From Tetrastigma voinierianum (lineage: Eukaryota > Streptophyta > Magnoliopsida > Vitales > Vitaceae): a DNA stretch of 64,000 nucleotides. The notes under the pieces are model-generated. The model had not been told where the DNA came from, did no database searches, and saw only the letters and a program-made list of their open reading frames with translations. The first letter of the stretch is position 1. Every line of letters begins with the position of its first letter. Positions 26,251 through 38,769 of the stretch are shown here, piece by piece. The DNA lies in contig JAEQBH010004683.1 of the NCBI GenBank assembly GCA_016808115.1, positions 22,144-86,143 on the forward strand, read 5' to 3'. The position numbers and the translations under genes are program-made.

Positions 26251-27529
26251 AGAAGAAAGGGACTGAATCCTTAATGACTTTGCAGAAACTTATCAGGGAA
26301 TGACTTCACAGGCTCAGTTCCATCACTCCTCATCCAAAGATCAAAAGATGGATCCCTTTCTTTGAGGTTTACTTAAATTAAACGAACAATTTCAAATTTC
26401 AGACCATCTTGACATTCAGTGGAACATATCACAAAATTTCTGTTTGATGCCAGTGTGATGGCAATCCAAATCTTTGTGCAACAATCTTATGCAACAACAA
26501 GAAAAACATAGTTGTACCTGTGTAATTGCATCTGTTGCTGTAGTATTAGTATTCCTGAGCACATTCTCATCTTTTGGGGCTTAAAAGAAGACGAACATGG
26601 CGAGGTACTGATTATATTTAAGAAATGATTTCAAGAAGATCATTAATAAATTTTTAATTAATTCTGCATATAGCCCCTGAATTTAAAGCCAGACATGAAG
26701 AAGATGGAGGATTGGAGAGTAAGAATCTGCAGTTTACATACTCTGAACTTGTAACCATTACCAACAACTTCCAAAAAGTACTTGGGAAAGGAGGATTTGG
26801 ATCAGTTTATGCTGGCTACTTGAACGATGGCACTCAAGTTGCTGTCAAGTTGCTATCAGAACAATCAGCTCAAGGGTTTAAGGAGTTTCGTTCCGAGGCA
26901 AGTGCATATATTCATCATCTATGAAAATTATAGAAATTCCTTCACCATTAAGATTTGTATACCTTTTACATAACAGGCTCAGTTATTGACAAAGTTCATC
27001 ACCGGAATCCGCTCCTTTAATTGATACTGCAATGAAGGATCTATACAAGGGCTTGCATCTGGTATATATAATGGAAACTTGCAAGAACATTTGTCGGGTA
27101 TGAGTTGAATCAGAGCGGATAATATCTACATGATTGAGAACAAGTCATTACATCAATTCTAATTTTATATGTAATTGTTATGTTATAGGTGCAGGAAAGG
27201 ACACTATGGTATTGAGTTGAGAACAAAGGCTTAGAATAGCAGTTGATGCAGCACAAGGTTAGCAAGCATGGAAATTCTTTCTGAACATAGATTTTATTTT
27301 TTTCCTGATCTTCATGACTGCACGAAGGGAAATTTTGCAGCACTTGAATATTTGCAGCCGCTGTGCCACCAATAGTCCATAGAGATGTTAAGACTTCCAA
27401 CATTTTGTTGGATGGAAATGGGAATGTACCACGTGATTAGCTGAACAGATTCATGCCATCAGAGAGTAGAATTCTTGTATCTACTAAAGTTGCTGGCACA
27501 CCCGGCTACCTTGATCCTGAGTAAGTTCA

Positions 27530-28170
27530 TGTGTTGGATTGTTAGTCTAAATTAATGTTTTTATACGACATCGAACATCTATTAGAGGAAAAATTTATAA
27601 CGTATATATGTTAAGGAGTCTGCTTAACTTAATTTAATGTCAGATGAAATATAGATTGCAAAGCTGGGATTTCAAACCCTGGTGCTATTGGGTTTGTTTG
27701 GCCCCTTGGGAGATCTATCACAGAGGGTCTCCATGTGACTGGTTTGGTCCAAAGTGGTCACAGAACGCAGAAGTCAGCGTTGAAGTCTGCTCCCACGACC
27801 CTAGTATAGGATTTGTTTGTCACATAAGGGACCTACATAAGAGCAAGTAGTTCAGATCCCTGACCTAAAAGAGGGAAGTTTGTTTGGTCCCATGAGAGAT
27901 CTAGTCACATAGAGGGTCTAAGAGAAGTGTGTCCTGTTTATACATTTTTTATTTTTGCCCATGTGTATGGTTGGATTAATATCTTTACCTTTCTTGGTTT
28001 AACAACAAAGGGCGGATTTAGCGAATTTAGATCGGAACCTCCTATTGTATCCAAAGAGAATAACACTCAAATAACAGACTTTGTCCAATTGAAATGCATA
28101 TTAGCCACGCTAAAGCCCACTTCTGTAAATTTTGCAAAACTTAAAGTTACTTAATCTTCAACTTGTTCTT
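27530..28170. other. Expanded intron 12 of copy 2 with direct repeats
   Basis: The intron is about 655 bp here against 125 bp in copy 1. It carries two copies of a roughly 40-bp segment (27692-27730 and 27878-27919), each starting GTTTGTTTGG and ending AGAGGGTCT. This is probably a transposon relic; no coding similarity was seen. Confidence 0.5.
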
Positions 28171-28504
28171 ATGCAGGTACTATATGTCGAATAATCTAAA
28201 CGAGAAAAGCGATGTTTACGCTTTTGGGATAGTCCTGTTGGAGCTGGTCACAGCCCTTCCTGCAATAATACAAGGCCATGAAAACACACACATAGTTGAC
28301 TGGATCAGTCCCAGGCTTGAAGGAGGGGAAATAAGAAGCATTGTAGACTGTAGGCTAAACGGAGGTTTCAACACCAACTCGGCCTGGAAACTGGTAGAGA
28401 CAGCCATGGCTCAGGCAGCTAAGAAGCTCCATACAAAGGCCAGCAATGAGCCAAGTGGTGGTGGAGCTAAAGGAGTGTTTGGAGATGGAAATACACAGCA
28501 ATAG

Positions 28505-29997
28505 AAAATATCAAGCTACAGAATCAAGTACTGATACAGTTCATATGTTTGCTGTTGACCCTGACCTCTCAATGCCTCATGCAAGATAGTGGAAGTATAC
28601 ATGGGCATTGGTTTTTGGAAGATTAAGATTGTTGAAAATTTTATGAAGTATTTCTTGGGTTATTACTGTTGGCCGGATGGCTAGACTTTTCTTTCGCACA
28701 AAAATGATTATGATTAGGAACAAAGAATAATACATAAAATAACAAAACTGAATCATAAAGAAGGTAGGAGAAATAAAACCGATTATTGTGAAATTCATAC
28801 TCTTCTTAAATGCCTTTTCTAATAGTGCTTTGAGATTCACTGATGTCGGTTCATGAATAGTTGGGGGTTTGTTGAATGGTCAACAAAAATAATTTTGTTG
28901 TTAGTTCAGGCAAACAGCAACCAAAACTTTAATTCTTCTAGGACTCTATATATTCTTTGCTCTGTCATGCCCCGAACCTGCGCTATGGGCGATTTACTCA
29001 TCACCACACACAAGCCTATAAAAAGTGCTCAAAATACGGAACGAACAAAACTCACTTTGTAATTCTTGTTCAAAGTAATAGGCAACATTATAAATTTTAA
29101 TTTTAAATTTCAAAATTTCATGCCAATAAAAATTATTTCTAAATCTTCTCAATGCAATAAACCCGTTATATATTTTTATAGCAGAGGCTTGACTATTCAA
29201 CTTATGTCAATGGTTTTCGCTTCTCAGAAATCTCAACCTCAACTCTAAGAAATTTGACCCAAGTTCTCTTTTCTTACTTTTTGTATAGACTTGATTGTGA
29301 AGTTTGGGGTCAAAATAAACTTGTAGTTTTGATAAAATGTTTGCCAAAATCTTATAGCTTTACTAAAGTAACCCAAATGGGGCATGACCAAGAAAAATGG
29401 AGAGAGTGCAATCATCAAAAGTAAATAAAAATAAAAATAAAGGAAGAAGAAGAAATGAGTAGTTATTAGGTTTTTTTATCATATTTAGCTCAAGTTGGTA
29501 AATTGTTTCTTACTTACGACTAAACCTAAGATGCACCGCATTTTTCTCACGCAAGGCCCCAATCGACATGCGAACTCGCTTTTTTATTAAGAAAATCAAG
29601 TCATCACTTATTTTGTTTATTTTTTTGGGCTGAAAATAAAATGTGCTAAATAAAACTCTTGTATTTAATTTCTTTATTTGCAAGATACTGCTCGCTTAAA
29701 AACCAAGCCCAAATCCAGCCATTATGTACGATATGAGTCAGAACACCCTTTAGTCTCAGATAAAACGGTCTCTCCTAAACAAGTTTAGAAAACGGTAACA
29801 ATTAATTAATTAATTATGGATACGAAGAAAAAGAATCACATTACTCGATACATAAAAAAATAAATTTGTCTTACTTATAAAAGAGAGATCTGACTTACTT
29901 TTAAAAAAATCAAGATCCACCCTTAGTTAACATGAGAATTATTTGTATTTGTTTATTAAGATCCAACTTGGTCCAAAAGATTTACTTAACTAATTTA
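28505..29997. other. AT-rich spacer between receptor copy 2 and the nested retrotransposons
   Basis: No supportable gene. It contains the short LTR-like unit 28963-29390; the rest is AT-rich and unassigned. Confidence 0.4.
28963..29390. mobile_element. Short solo-LTR or TRIM-like unit
   Basis: The ends read TGTCATGCCCC and GGGGCATGACCA, an imperfect inverted pair with TG...CA termini, enclosing 428 bp of AT-rich non-coding sequence. Flanking 5-mers do not match, so the target duplication is lost or the borders are wrong. Confidence 0.5.
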
Positions 29998-31216
29998 GAA
30001 AGGAACGAACTTACAACTTTATTTAGAAGTTTTTTTATTATTTGAAAACTGGTTTAAAATTTATTTTATTTATAAAAATGAACAATCTTATTTAAAAACA
30101 AATGAATAGAAGGATCATGTGATTATAAACAACAATTTGAATTTTTCTAAAACAAATTTTATTCTTTATAAAAAACATTCCTTGGCTGCCTTCTTATTTA
30201 GGACAATAATTATTTAAAAATATCTAATATAACTGCTTTGATAAATTAAATTTATTAATTATTATGGATATTTATTAAACACATAAAATTATAAAATTAC
30301 ATGTTCAATTTTTCATACAACCAACTAAAGTATATTAGAATGAACTTACAAATTTATATATAAAAAAATAATAATCATAATAATATAATTAAATATCAAT
30401 GAGGAAACTCGATAATGTACTAAAAAGTCCCATTTGTAATTTACGTAATTCTAGTTCTTGTTGAACTGTCTTCCGCCTGGTTAATCCAGTACTGATCAAC
30501 AAAAGCACCAAGAGCGGGCTCCACGCAAAAACAAAAATAAGTCCAAAAGAGAAAAATGCATTAAAGTAGGAAAAAGAGGTTAAGTTATAATAATTTTTCA
30601 AGTCTAATAATAAGGCTAAATTAAGCTAATCAATTGATTTCATTCATGCCAATGAGCTTCAACACATATGTTATCATTATCATGGGAGTCTATAGTCTCA
30701 AAATTAGTGACATTATAGCTATCCAATTTGATAAGTTCCACCAATACAAATTTCATATTAATTAGTAAGTCTCATTCAAATATAAAGTCCACAAACTCCA
30801 CTGGTTAATCAATATATGAACCAAATTTATAAATTTCAATAACAAACAAAATTTTCTTAACAATTAACAAAACCCAATTTAAAATATTTAATGTCCTAAA
30901 ATACAATAGGCACAAATATACAAAAATCTAGGTTTAAATAGAACTATCTCATAATTTAAGCCTAATTCAATATGCAAATTTAATATTCAGTCAAAAGCAA
31001 CCAAATAAAAGCAAGTACCTAAAATAACTTTGTGCCACCAATAACTCCAACTTAGATATATATTCAATTGATGCAAAATCTATATTTTCATAATTCGCTT
31101 AATTAATCTGATACATGAGAACTTAAAATTAAATCCAAAATATCATAATTTACAATTAGCACCATAAAAGTATACCAAAATAATTTTACTAAGGGTTGTA
31201 GAACACAAAAATAAGG
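29998..31216 (-). repeat. Left LTR of outer element, first part
   Basis: It matches the right LTR over about 1.2 kb; shared anchors include TTTTTCATACAACCAACTAA (near 30310 and 49400) and AAGTCCAAAAGAGAAAA (near 30540 and 49625). It stops at the nested element. Confidence 0.8.
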
Positions 31217-32975
31217 ATAAATCAGAAACCCGGTAAAATTTCAATTTTCAAAAGGGTAAACGGTAATTTCGTCAAAACCCAAAATTTTTTAGATACGGAC
31301 ATCAAACGGATTTCACCATCACTGCTCGGAATTCAATATACCAAGTCGACTTTGGCCGACCAGACAAAATGCACTCACGCCGAGACACCGCGCCGGTGCC
31401 GTGAAACGGCTCGTGAGTTATTACGTGATGGATAAAAAGTCACCTACTGGAGACGGTGATTCACGCGACGCTTACTTGTAGCAGAGAGTATAAACGAACG
31501 GGCCTAGGATTGTGTCAAGCGTCAAAAACGTTAAAAACGGACAATATCGGAATTAAAACCGAACGCGAATGGTGATAATAAAACAAACGGTCAAATGTTT
31601 TCCTCAAACAAGAGAAAAATGTACTCTGAGCTGAACAAATCGGCAGTGGCTTAATTTTTGTTGGAGAGAGAGCGAGATCCTTCTCTCTAGATTTCCTACG
31701 CTCCCGACCGTCGCCTCTACTTTGAGCCAAAGAAGAAAGTCATCTGACACGAGGGCCACGCGCACACCGATTTGGTGAGTTCACACTCCAAGAGGTAGGG
31801 ATATTTTCCTACTTGTGTTATTTTCCGCCATGGTTTCATGTAAATGGTCACGATGTTCCCGAGACTTGATTACTGTGTTTTCTTGCCCAAAACATTTGAA
31901 CCGAGGGAGAAAACTATTATATTGGTCGTGAATTGGTTTAACCAGGTCGTTCACTTTGAATGGTAGTGACGGATTTTCGCAGTGAACTTTTACGAGACGT
32001 TGTGATTCAAACAATTTCGTTTGTTAATTAGCTCATGAGTTAATTTTGGTGTTATTTACAGAATTCTAATAACATGATTTATGCGACTAATTATGTTAAG
32101 ATATACACAAGTTTTATATATTAGCATGAGTTTGTTACGATCGACATAATGTACCTATATGCACTCAGACACTTAGAATATTGTGAGGAGTGGTTGATAT
32201 TAAAAGAAATACAAAAGGAAAATATTGTGAAAGAAATTTCGACTAAGATTTTCCGAAGAATTTCTGGGAGTAGTCAGTCTAAACGTATCACTTTTATAAG
32301 ACTGACCGTTTTCGAGCGTTATTCAGCAATTGGCTCCTGAGGGTAGTCCAATATATTTATCGGTCTAAGAGTAAGTTTCTCGAAACAAAAGCTTTTGTTT
32401 CAAAACCTATTTTACCAGATTCGCTGGCGATGCGCGAGGAGTCAATGGTAACGGACACGGACAAGCATGCAGACATTCAAGTAGCTTCATGTAATCGCCG
32501 ATGCGATTGTTCATTACCACATGCGCACTTAGCTGAAAGAACCTAATGAGGAAATTATCACTCATCGTGGCTTTACTCACCCCTTTGCCGAGGATCATTT
32601 CGCATACGGCGCCAGAAGAGGACGACGCCACTAGAGGCCGCGTGGAAGAAGCTCCTGTGGTTTTCAGTGATTCGCTGGTAGAACATGTATTAAAACTTCT
32701 TTAAATTTTGATATATGTTTTGGTTAAGAGAATTGTAATAACTCTAAACTAGCTGGCAGAGTTGATATATTTTGTGAGTATTGATGACGGGGCCCAAGTG
32801 GCTATTTTACTCGCATGTATCCAGGTCGCTGGAAAAACATCGGTATGCGTCATATTTCAAATCGCATACAGCATCATCGATTTTCATGAGTGGCGCTCAA
32901 GTCATCCACATCCACGAATATTTTAAGTTTGGCTGACGGTTGTCAACTGACACCTCGTTTTAAGGGGCTCACAAA
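31217..32975 (+). repeat. 5' LTR of nested element
   Basis: It aligns with 38770-40510. Shared anchors: GCTGAACAAATCGG (31642 and 39151), CATGTAAATGGTCA (near 31839 and 39368), AAAACATTTGAACCGA, TAGAACATGTATTAAAACTT (near 32680 and 40222), and CATCCACGAATATT. Confidence 0.8.
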
Positions 32976-34325
32976 TATATCGTGAGCTTAGTTTATAAAT
33001 ACTTGGTTTAGTGTCAATAAGTTAGGTATATCGATACCCGTGACTCGGGCGGAACGAGTTAGACTGGGCGCATAATCGCGGCATTTTGATGAATGGTGCA
33101 TTTTGATGAGTGTTGTGTATGATGTGTGGTTATGTGCTTGTATGCTTGATAAAGATAGGAGTAAATTAAAACCTTAGGAGGTTGAGAAATTTTGGGCAAA
33201 TATCCATAATTAAATTAAAAATGATGTGAAGAAAATTTTTTCTGAAGGTTTATGTTGTGTAAACTGAAAATAAAATAAAATAAATTTAAATAAATTTATT
33301 TGGTTATATTGGAAAATGAAAAAAATATATATTTTTTTTCTTTGGGTGGTTTTCAAAGAGGGGCCGGAACAGAAAAAGTGTAAAAAAAAATTCGCCGAGA
33401 AGATCAGATGGTTATCGCTTACTGAAAGTCACAATACAATGGATTTGACGCACATGTATTGGGGAGGCCGCCCGGGCGAGCGGATCGGCCACACGACACG
33501 CCAACCACGCCACGACACGCGCTGGCGGAGGCCACGACATGGCCGGCCGCGCCAAGAAGGGCGTACGCGCGCACGCACGCGCCAGGCCGGTGAGTGTGTA
33601 ATGATACAAAGTTTTTGCATCGCGGACAGAGAGCAGACTTGCCGCCGGCCTGCGGTCACGATATAGTTCATCGCGGACAGCAGCGGTTCGGGTTAAGCGA
33701 GGGCGTATCACGATACAAACGCATTGTATCGCGACGTGGGGTAGAGGTTGCCGGGCGGTCGCGAGATAGCCACAACACGACGCCTTAGTGCGGCCACTGA
33801 TACGATCGCCAAATAAGGACAAGATTTGCACGCAAATGGCACCCGCCCACAACATTTCCGGGCAGATGAGGCCCTCGCGACATCGACACCGGTGCTGGAA
33901 GCTCTCGCGATACGCACCCCGCGACGCCACGACACGGCCGACACCCGGGCCGCCCGTGCAAGGCGCTACGCTCGTGGCACAGTCGGGCTGCAGGTGCACT
34001 CGTGCACCCAACCCGCTTTGACTAAGTGCATCGCTCAGTCATCGTCGATACCGCTTCCGGCAACACCGCTCATGAGCACTTTCACGAGGTTTTAAAAAAA
34101 AATAATAATACACACACAAAATCAAATCAAATGAAATAAAATCTTTTAAAATGAAATTTTCTAAAATAAAATTTTGTTGCATATGGATTAATATAAGGAA
34201 CATTATTGTCTTCACATTTCCTATGAATGCAATGACATTGTGTATGAAATATTTTTCTTTATATAAATAGTGTCTCTAATGTGATTGCCTTTAGATACTT
34301 ATTATAATTTAACTTATTATTCGAT
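32976..34325 (+). other. Leader of nested element with a CpG-rich block
   Basis: No LTR counterpart is found downstream for this 1.35 kb. It holds an AT-rich part, then a sharply CpG-rich block (about 33440-34080, long frames open on both strands because of base composition), then AT-rich sequence again. No primer-binding site was recognised. Confidence 0.4.
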
Positions 34326-36120
34326 ACGTGTAGATGGCTAGTTCGAGGGCGCAGGACAAAGAGGGTCGTCCATGAGGTGCCAGCCAAGCACCACCGTGAT
34401 TCACCGTTGCGCCTATTGGCGCTGCAGAGATTGGCAATACCGTTATCAGATAAAGCAACACAGTTAGCAAATGGAGGTCCGAGAGTAACCTTCGAGGTTT
34501 AAAGTGGCTGCAATCCTCCGACATTCGCTGTGGGGAGGAGATCCGGCGGTGGCGCACTACTGGTTCATGCAAAGCCTAGCCGGTTGAGCACAAGACAATT
34601 CTACACCCATCAGACTAGACTAGCCGCTGCTCCACCTGTAGGGTGAGGCTCAAGCATGGTGGAATCCCAAGACCCTGCGACCTGCAGGCAATGACATGCG
34701 CAGTTCCCGAGCTGTTCACGGGTAAGTATTTTCCTGATACTTCTCGGCCACGCCGAAGGCCCGGGAGTTCCTAAAGTCAAGCAAAGTGGGACGATGATCG
34801 GCGATGGATTATGTGGCTAGATTCACGTGCAGCCAGCCCGCTTGTCGATGACTATGTGGCCACCGATACGCCAGTTTTGAGAGATTCGAGAATGGGCTAA
34901 AGTTGTCCATTCGCGTGATTGTAGACTTCGCCACAGAGGATGGATCTATGGTCGCGATACCGACCATGCAGAGCAGATCGCTGACGTCAGAAGACTCGAC
35001 GCGTGTTAGTAGCAAGAGGCGAGAGTCAATCTTTCTAGTTCAAAGAAAGGCAGAGGGTCACTCACTCAGGGTTCCAGAGTCGCGCCATCCGCCGTGGACA
35101 GATCGTGGCTGCCCGCAGTTGAAGTAGCACTATCACAAGCAGCTCTATACATATGTGAGGGATTGCCAGCTGTGGATCCTAGGTTTTCGGACAATAGCCC
35201 TGGGCCACGGCAGGACAGAGAGATATAATATATTCCACAATAAGATAAAGCCGTAGGAGCTGCAGATCGCTTGTGAGCCGCACGAGCACCTCCCCACGCA
35301 TAGACAGTGGGCGGGGCCGAGGCCCACAAAGTGTGGACGCCGTGTCTGGCGGCGTGTCTACGCCATCACACCACCGATCAGTCACAGATCAACGCATCAT
35401 ACAAGGTAATATTTTTGCTATCTCGCCATGGGCAAGAGTGCAGTTATTCGATTCGTGCGCCACATTCATTTATCACAAGATCGCCAGGATAGAGCGCTTG
35501 GGGAGGTCGAGGCCTGAGGAGCCCTCAGATGTGAGTTCTCCCCAGGATTGTGGCCAGGAACAACGATGATATGCCGTGGTCATGAAAGCTGAGATCCTCG
35601 TGACCCCACTGGCGCTGGACTCTGATGATCGCGTGGACATGTCGAGTTCTGACGTCATCCCTGTGGGATGGATCGGGTCGACGTACCATATAGTCGCATC
35701 GACAGTGAAATGAGAAGAGGGTTACCGCCACACACAGGATCTGAAAATTGTTAGGTTCGTGGGGACAAACATGATATTCGCCTCGCACAAAGGTACGAGT
35801 CCGTGTTGGGTGGATGTCACAAGACAGCAAGCCCATCTCCCAGAGGACGAGGTAAAGACCGTACTTAGATCTACCTCGAGTAGCTCGCGAGTATGAGGAT
35901 GTTTTTCCTAATGAGCTATCGGGATCGCCTCCGCAGAGGGTTGTAGACTTCTAAGACGAAGTTACACCCTGTATTTCGCCCATCTCTATGACTAAGACAG
36001 ATGGCACCATTTGAGTTGCAAGAACTGTGAGTCCACGCCAGGAGCCACCGGACAAGGGGGTTCATTAGACCGAGCACTTCACCACGGGCGCCTAGTTCGC
36101 TTTGCAAAGAAGAAGGACAA
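34326..36120 (+). pseudogene. Presumed gag-protease region of nested element
   Basis: Position between leader and reverse transcriptase implies gag and protease, but frame damage is so heavy that no zinc knuckle or D-S/T-G could be recognised. The call rests on context only. Confidence 0.35.
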
Positions 36121-37100
36121 GACCCCTTCGACCGTGGGCATCGATCATCGACAATAACAGGTTGCGATTAAGAATCTCCACTCCATCGCCATGATCGATG
36201 ACTTGTTTGATCACTGAGAAGCAAGCTACCTACTTCAAGATGCACTCCTCGCACTGCCATCATCACCGAGGGTCAGAGACGACATCCCCAAGACAAAGGT
36301 TTAGGAAGCCGTATGGGCACCTTTGAGTTTACAAAGGATGCCCTTTGATCGACGACCACGCCGAAAGATTCACGACCTCATGCATGCGTATCTTGAACCC
36401 TATCTAGATCACGGTCGTAGTCTTCGTGGATGACATTTCGATCTACTCCCGCCGCAGTGGGAGCATGAGTATCACTTCGAGGATTGTTTTACAGCTTGGT
36501 CGAGACCATCACCGCAGACGCTAAGTTCGCAAGCGTGAGTTTCGCCATCGAGGTGAGGTTTTCGACACGCAGGTCGCGATCGTGACGCGGTCGCAGAGAC
36601 CTTGAGAAGGTCGAGGCCGTGATGAGTCGGGAGAGGTCAAGTCGTACTTTCGAGATACGAGTTTCGATCACTGCACACAGAGATTCATTGGAGATTTTCC
36701 CGATTGGAAGACTTCCATGACGAGATTGACCTTAATGAGGTCAAGTTTGGATTGGATGACCGATGAGGAAGTTATCTGTGAGTCAAGAGGGGAGGGGCTT
36801 ACTACGCCCTATCTTGATAGTCCCGGATGGCGGGACAGGGCACAAGCAGGTCAGATGCCCCGAGATTAACCGGGATGTGTTTGATGCAAACGGAGGTAGT
36901 GGCCATGGTTCCGCCATTGAAGAATCATGAGCGTAAATACCCCACACACCCACGGAGTCATACTAGTCTTCGCCGAAGACTGGGCGCCACTACTCATATG
37001 GCGAGGAGTTTGAGGTGTACCGACCACAAAAAACCCAAGATTTTACCAGCGGACCTCACTATGAGGCAACGCAGATGGATGGAGTTCCTAGAGTGATTAC
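36120..37100 (+). pseudogene. Reverse transcriptase and RNase H remnant of nested element
   Basis: At 36413-36448 the frame reads VVVFVDDISIYS, the catalytic palm motif of gypsy reverse transcriptase with both aspartates kept. Upstream, LMHAYLEPYLD-type sequence precedes it. RNase H pieces follow: ILIVPDGGTG near 36810, KNHERKYPTH near 36930, and LTMRQRRWMEFLE ending at 37096. Different blocks lie in different frames, so no functional product is possible. Confidence 0.85.
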
Positions 37101-37139
37101 ACTACCAGACACACACCTTGTAAGGAAAATGGCCGATGC

Positions 37140-38638
37140 ACTACTAAGTCACTAAGACACAAGATTTCTTCCCTGAATGGCTGACAGCCGAGACTGTGGG
37201 ACAATGGGCTACAAGATCGCAGCTGTGCTCGTCAGGTATGTTGGGGGAGTTTAGTGGCTACAACTGGGCCACTATTGAGCAGAGTGATTGAGTCACGGGG
37301 GTAGGACACAGAGATAGTGTCCATCAGGGACTTGTACATCAGTAATAAGTGACTTTAGGGCTGGACCACCCACACGTATGGTAGTCTTCTTACATAGTAA
37401 TTTTTAGTGTCTCTGTATTGATCCGATTTGAGAGAGGAGATTCGTGCGGGAGTTTCACTACTCCTCGACTATTGCGGCATCCAGTGGCACCGAAGATGTA
37501 CCAGATCTCGCAACGCACTACCCGAGTGGGACGAAGAGACACGCAGGGGACTTTGCTCGACGATGTTCACGTCGCCAGTTAAGGTCGAAAGCACCGGCCG
37601 CCAGCATACTTCACCCATCGGAGGGGTATTTCATGGATCTTGGGAACACACTATTTGATGATCTAGACCACTTCCAAGACACCATGACATGATGCAAGAG
37701 GGTGATGACCTACCATGAAGCTCCACATTTTCACCGCATGATGACCTTCACATCAAGAGATTCGCTTACATATTCGAGATATTCCTGGCCACATGGTACC
37801 AAAGATCCACAAGTACCGAATAGGGACCCGAGGTTTACACGCACTTTTGGAAAAGTTTCCAAAAGGCTGCGTGAACACGGGCCGACCATGAGTACAACTT
37901 TCCACCCACGCATGATGGTCGGGCCGTAGAGGACTATGGCTGTGTTAGAGGACATGCTCTTTCATGAGCATGCGCCCGGATCATAAGGGTAGCCTGGAAC
38001 ACCACTTTGCCCTGGCACTCCGCCACAACAACAGCTATCGCGAAGATATTGCATTGGCACCATACGGCGCATCAGAGCGAGCCGCATGCGTATTACCGCT
38101 ATGTCGACCAGCAGAGAGAGCTCCATCATCGGTCCCCGACATACTGAGACACCTCCAAGAAGGTGACCTTGATACCATTAACGCCTTCTCACGCCAGAGC
38201 CTGCCATAAAGAGCTTATGCCGATGCGCGACGCCGCCTGTAATTCTAGGTCAGATCACGCTTCTAAGGTGATGCCCTAAGAGAGGAGAGGTCAGCCCTAA
38301 GCTTGAGGCTATCGCGAGGTTCATCGCCCTTGAGATACTCGAGAGGGTAGGCACCGTAGCGCACGGCTGGCTTTATCGCCATCATGTCGTGTCCACGGTA
38401 TTTCAAGTCTCCATGCTCCGAGGTACACCTGCATCCATCTCATGTAGTGGATCGGGGAGATCGAGGTCGGGCTACTGGATGGCACCTTCGAGGAGGACCA
38501 ATGCGCATTATGGATACCGGATCGCTTTGTGATTCCAAGACCGTGAGGTTAAAGCAGGTGCTATGGCGCACTGGAGTGGGAGAAGTCAACGTGGGAGCGC
38601 GAGGACACACAGTGCCACCGATCCTTCTGCTTTAGGGG
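37140..38638 (+). pseudogene. Integrase and chromodomain remnant of nested element
   Basis: Blocks in order: MYQDL and the HHCC-like region with FARRCSRRQ near 37440-37620, the catalytic-core end with DPRFT and STTFHP near 37830-37910, GSLEHHFALALRHNNSY (38000-38040, family form LVEFAYNNSYH), then VFQVSMLRG and LKQVLWR near 38400-38570. The order matches Tekay/Del integrase plus chromodomain. Numerous indels are present. Confidence 0.75.
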
Positions 38639-38769
38639 ATGAAGCGGCACGCGGGTTTAGTCGCTTAATACTAAATGATCAGTTTACATGTACGTGTATA
38701 GCGCATGTTGCATACGCACGTGATTCGTAGTGATCGTATGCACAGGATGAAATTCTTTTAAGGAGGAGA

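Larger units (their letters stand above)
22519..28504 (+). pseudogene. Malectin-like LRR receptor kinase, copy 2 (broken after the malectin domain)
   Basis: Exons: 22519-22606, 22701-23241, 23730-24205, 25076-25214, 25647-25714, 25810-25881, 26286-26366, 26454-26604, 26674-26897, 26977-27097, 27189-27257, 27341-27520 and 28177-28504. Exons 1-4 join in phase as one open frame of about 414 codons: signal peptide, then the malectin-like domain beginning GFISIDCG, ending with NWQGDPC and ISL. Exon 5 has lost 5 bases relative to copy 1 and reaches a stop at once. Exons 8 and 10 each lack a base, exon 11 has TGG changed to TGA, and exon 12 has lost the HRD and DFG frames. The kinase N-lobe with GKGGFGSVYAG and VAVKLL (exon 9) is intact. 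The best surviving product would be a secreted malectin ectodomain. Confidence 0.85.

Noticed and set aside
29379..30000. Start of the outer LTR at TGTCATGCCCC (28963)
   Set aside because: Similarity to the right LTR begins only near 30000, and the TGTCATGCCCC unit has its own matching end at 29390.
33412..34011. A 199-codon open frame on the minus strand, the longest in the window
   Set aside because: It lies in the CpG-rich block where stop codons are rare in every frame; overlapping frames on both strands are equally long and no domain is recognisable.
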